Below, piece by piece: positions 61,997 through 64,000 of a stretch of 64,000 nt of DNA. Both the position numbers and the translations under genes were made by a program. The notes below the pieces were generated by a model. That model did not search any database. It was given only the letters and a program-made list of their open reading frames with translations, and had not been told where the DNA came from. The stretch's first letter is position 1. Each line of letters begins with the position of its first letter. The DNA is from Stigmatella aurantiaca (GTDB lineage: Bacteria > Myxococcota > Myxococcia > Myxococcales > Myxococcaceae). The DNA lies in NCBI RefSeq assembly GCF_900109545.1, contig NZ_FOAP01000031.1, positions 37,452-101,451 of the forward strand, in the 5' to 3' direction.

Positions 61997-63436
61997 ATGC
62001 TGCGCTGGGCGGTGGTGCTGCTGGTCGTGTTCCTCTCATCAGGGTGCAGTGCCTCAACAAAGGTCGTGGTTCGCTTGGACACAGGCCAAGGCGAGCCCCT
62101 TGTCCACACTCCGCGCCGCGACGTGGAGCCGGTGGCGGTGAGCGGACAGGAGTTCAGGAAGGCCGTCGCACAACATGCCCCTTCTGTGCCTCCAGTAGAG
62201 CGGCCCCTGGAGCACGCCGGGCGGCTGTTCGGAGTGCCCGAGCGGAGCGGCTGGTTCTGGTACGAGGGGAGGAGCCAACGGCTCATGGCCTCGGCGCCTG
62301 GCAGCCGCCGTCACCTGCGCCTGCTGCCCGAGGACGAGGAACTGAAGCGCGGCTACCTGCGGTGGTGCGAGCAGACCTGGGGGGGCGGAGATTGCCTGCG
62401 CCTGTTGGTGGACAAGCCCTTTCTGGATGGGGATGCCAAGTATGCGCTGGCCATGGCCATCGCCCACAGCAAGGTGCTGGGCCCCATGAAGGAAGAACTC
62501 GCCCGGCAGGTCAGCCCCCAGGCCATCGTGGCCACGGTCGTTGGTGGCCTGACCATGTACGCGATCCTGCTCGCGCTGCCCGAACCGGTGAGCAAGGGCA
62601 TCGCTGCGCTGCTGACGGTCGGGGCCATGGCCTACCTAGGCTGGGACACGGTGTGGCGGCTGATAGATGGGTGGCTGGTGCTGATGGAGGAGGTGGACAG
62701 AGCCACCACTTTCGAGGCGCTCTCCGCGTCCGGAGAGAAGTTCGGGAACACGATGGGAGAGAAGGCGGCGCGAGCCTTCGTCATGCTGGCGATGGTGGCG
62801 ATGGGGAACACGGTGACAGGCATGGCGACGACCCTGCCGAAGTTGCCGGGAGCCGGACAGGCTGCGGCGGTGGCCGAGAAGCAGCTGAACATCCGCTTCA
62901 CATCCCCAGCTCTGGCTCAAGTGGAGTCGGTCGCCATTACCTCCGAGGGAGTCACCCTCGTGCTGGCCCCCCATGCGGTGGCCATGGCGGCGCGCGACAG
63001 CTCCGGCGGCAAGGCAGGCGCGAAGGCTGCACCGCCCAGCTCCGGTGGTCCCGGGGAATGGGTCCGGGCGGACGAGTACATGCCCGAGCAGTCACGCCGC
63101 TATCAGGCTCAGGTGACAGGGGCCCCCGAAGGCACTGCCTACCGCGTGAAACGGGGTGACAAGGAGGTGGACTTCGACGGTTTCGACCAGAGAGGGCTGA
63201 TCGAGGCCAAAGGCACCGGCTACGCGAAGTGGATTGATGAGGATCTGAACTTTGTCGAGTTCTTCGAGGGGCGCAACCAAATGCTTGAGCAGGCGAGGCG
63301 CCAGTTCAAAGTCGCCAACGGAACGCCCATTCGGTGGAGCGTCGCCGAGGAGAGACTCGCACGTGCACTCAGGAGGATGTTTGGGCTTGCCCCGATTTGG
63401 TGGACACAGGACTTAAGCTGCCAACGTAACAGGTAG
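61997..63436 (+). CDS. lipoprotein polymorphic toxin with Tox-REase-5-like C-terminus, 3' end replaced by an IS
   Basis: A 479-residue protein. The signal peptide is VVLLVVFLSSGC (Cys17). An N-terminal module (20-160) precedes two hydrophobic segments (~178-215). The core ~218-328 (LIDGWLVLMEEVDRATTFEAL, KAARAFVMLAMVAMGNTV, QVESVAITSEGVTLVLAPHA) matches the toxin at 7926-8966. The C-terminal domain (~365-465) has DFDGFDQRGLIEAKGTGYA, the restriction-endonuclease-like core of the Tox-REase-5 family (D, E-x-K). The last ~15 residues come from an insertion sequence, so the final strand of the nuclease is lost. GGGAGG precedes the ATG. Confidence 0.75.
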   Translation: MLRWAVVLLVVFLSSGCSASTKVVVRLDTGQGEPLVHTPRRDVEPVAVSGQEFRKAVAQHAPSVPPVERPLEHAGRLFGVPERSGWFWYEGRSQRLMASAPGSRRHLRLLPEDEELKRGYLRWCEQTWGGGDCLRLLVDKPFLDGDAKYALAMAIAHSKVLGPMKEELARQVSPQAIVATVVGGLTMYAILLALPEPVSKGIAALLTVGAMAYLGWDTVWRLIDGWLVLMEEVDRATTFEALSASGEKFGNTMGEKAARAFVMLAMVAMGNTVTGMATTLPKLPGAGQAAAVAEKQLNIRFTSPALAQVESVAITSEGVTLVLAPHAVAMAARDSSGGKAGAKAAPPSSGGPGEWVRADEYMPEQSRRYQAQVTGAPEGTAYRVKRGDKEVDFDGFDQRGLIEAKGTGYAKWIDEDLNFVEFFEGRNQMLEQARRQFKVANGTPIRWSVAEERLARALRRMFGLAPIWWTQDLSCQRNR

Positions 63437-64000
63437 GGCCGCGTTCTCAAAGTCCACGGGGCTTAGATAGCCCAGCGTGGAGTGCCGCCGCTGCCGATTG
63501 TAGAAGACCTCGATGTACTCGAAGAGTGCCGAGCGGGCCTGCTGCCGCGTGGCGAAGGCAGTCCGGTAGACCAGCTCCTGCTTCAGGCTGCTGAAGAAGC
63601 TCTCCACCACGGCGTTGTCCCAGCAGTTGCCCTTCCTGGACATGCTGCACTCAATGCCCCCAGAGGCCAGGGCCTGCTGGTAATCGGCGCTGGCGTACTG
63701 GCTGCCCCGGTCCGAGTGGTGCAGCAGGCCCTTGGGAGGCGCTCGCCCTTCCAGGGCCATCTGCAAGCCCGAGAGCACCAAGTGCCGGTCGATGTGCTCG
63801 CCCATGGCCCAGCCCACCACCTTGCGACTGAACAGGTCCATCACCACCGCCAGGTACAGCCAGCCTTCGGCCGTCCACACGTAGGTGATGTCCGTGGCCC
63901 AGGTACGGTTGGGGGCCTCGGGGCAGAAGTTCCTGTTGAGCACATTGGGCGCCACGGGCAAGCCATGCTTGGAGTCCGTGGTGCACACCCGGCGGCCTCG
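63395..64000 (-). mobile_element. IS3-family insertion sequence (right part outside window)
   Basis: The element contains the transposase gene below and continues past the window edge. Its end near GATTTGGTGGACACAGG (63394-63410) has the GTGGACAC terminus known from IS3-family elements, 20 or so bases from the transposase stop. It lies inside the 3' end of the toxin gene. The other end and any target duplication cannot be seen, so the exact boundary is approximate. Confidence 0.6.
63413..64000 (-). CDS. IS3-family transposase, C-terminal part (DDE)
   Basis: The frame is open to the right window edge, so only 195 C-terminal residues are visible. It shows the full DDE set: TWATDITYVWTAEGW, HHSDRGSQYASADY and NAVVESFFSSLKQEL, plus RRHSTLGYLSPVDFE. 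This is the orfB-type catalytic product, normally made by frameshifting from orfA. The stop lies about 20 bases inside the element end. The transposase gene itself shows no damage in the visible part. Confidence 0.93.
   Translation of the reverse strand, partial: RGRRVCTTDSKHGLPVAPNVLNRNFCPEAPNRTWATDITYVWTAEGWLYLAVVMDLFSRKVVGWAMGEHIDRHLVLSGLQMALEGRAPPKGLLHHSDRGSQYASADYQQALASGGIECSMSRKGNCWDNAVVESFFSSLKQELVYRTAFATRQQARSALFEYIEVFYNRQRRHSTLGYLSPVDFENAALPVTLAA

Noticed and set aside
61648..62286. Minus-strand frame containing RRRESNPPPPARVCG
   Set aside because: This peptide is the known false translation of a tRNA or tmRNA 3' end. The frame crosses two real genes.
1..64000. CRISPR arrays, rRNA genes and prophage
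   Set aside because: No regularly spaced repeats, no rRNA-like stretch and no phage structural genes were seen on either strand.

Overview
The window is high-GC DNA (roughly 70%, strong G/C third-position bias) from a myxobacterium, most likely suborder Cystobacterineae (Stigmatella, Hyalangium, Cystobacter, Archangium or Myxococcus type). This rests on family content: a DUSAM-domain protein, a DUF2378 (TIGR02265) protein, a PilZ protein with the short myxobacterial architecture, very large secreted lipoproteins, and a lipopolysaccharide-transport/sigma-54 region.

Layout. 1-7.4 kb: 3' part of a STAND ATPase/TPR regulator, a MATE exporter overlapping a secreted propeller-like protein, a NAPE-PLD-like metallohydrolase and an MFS exporter. 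7.3-9.5 kb: a three-gene minus-strand operon of a small lipoprotein, an AHH-nuclease toxin lipoprotein and an Imm11-type immunity protein. 9.6-16.1 kb: a giant LTD/Ig/FN3 lipoprotein, a PilZ protein, a methyltransferase and a DUF2378 protein. 16.2-35.8 kb: a Wzx/Wzy-type polysaccharide locus with flippase, two GT2 enzymes, an acyltransferase, a GT4 enzyme, a polyprenyl-phosphate sugar-phosphate transferase, two NTP_transf_5 proteins (one degenerate), UDP-glucose dehydrogenase and a Wzy/O-antigen-ligase-TPR protein, interspersed with secreted proteins. 36-43 kb: DUSAM protein, AstB, then a tight lipid A acyltransferase-lptC-lptA-lptB unit followed by rpoN. 43-56.8 kb: a His-rich repeat protein, Ppx/GppA, a cytokinin-oxidase-like flavoprotein, GNAT, SDR, hpf, a GH3 enzyme, ptsN, dtd, PBP4 and ssb.

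56.9-64 kb looks accessory, with softer codon use. It holds an NTF2-like gene broken by a stop codon, an IS91-type transposase remnant, an SDR/LysR divergent pair and an alpha/beta hydrolase. It also holds a tmRNA/tRNA 3'-end-like hairpin, a second polymorphic toxin lipoprotein (Tox-REase-5-like) and an IS3-family element running off the right edge. The IS end forms the last codons of the toxin.

Functionally, the left-centre builds and exports a surface polysaccharide. The centre moves lipopolysaccharide and couples to sigma-54, ribosome hibernation and PTS-Ntr signalling, although the usual rpoN-hpf-ptsN block is split by inserted genes. Two separate loci encode toxins that share one lipoprotein core and carry different nuclease tips. 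That shared chassis, with one copy damaged by an insertion sequence, is the most interesting system seen here.
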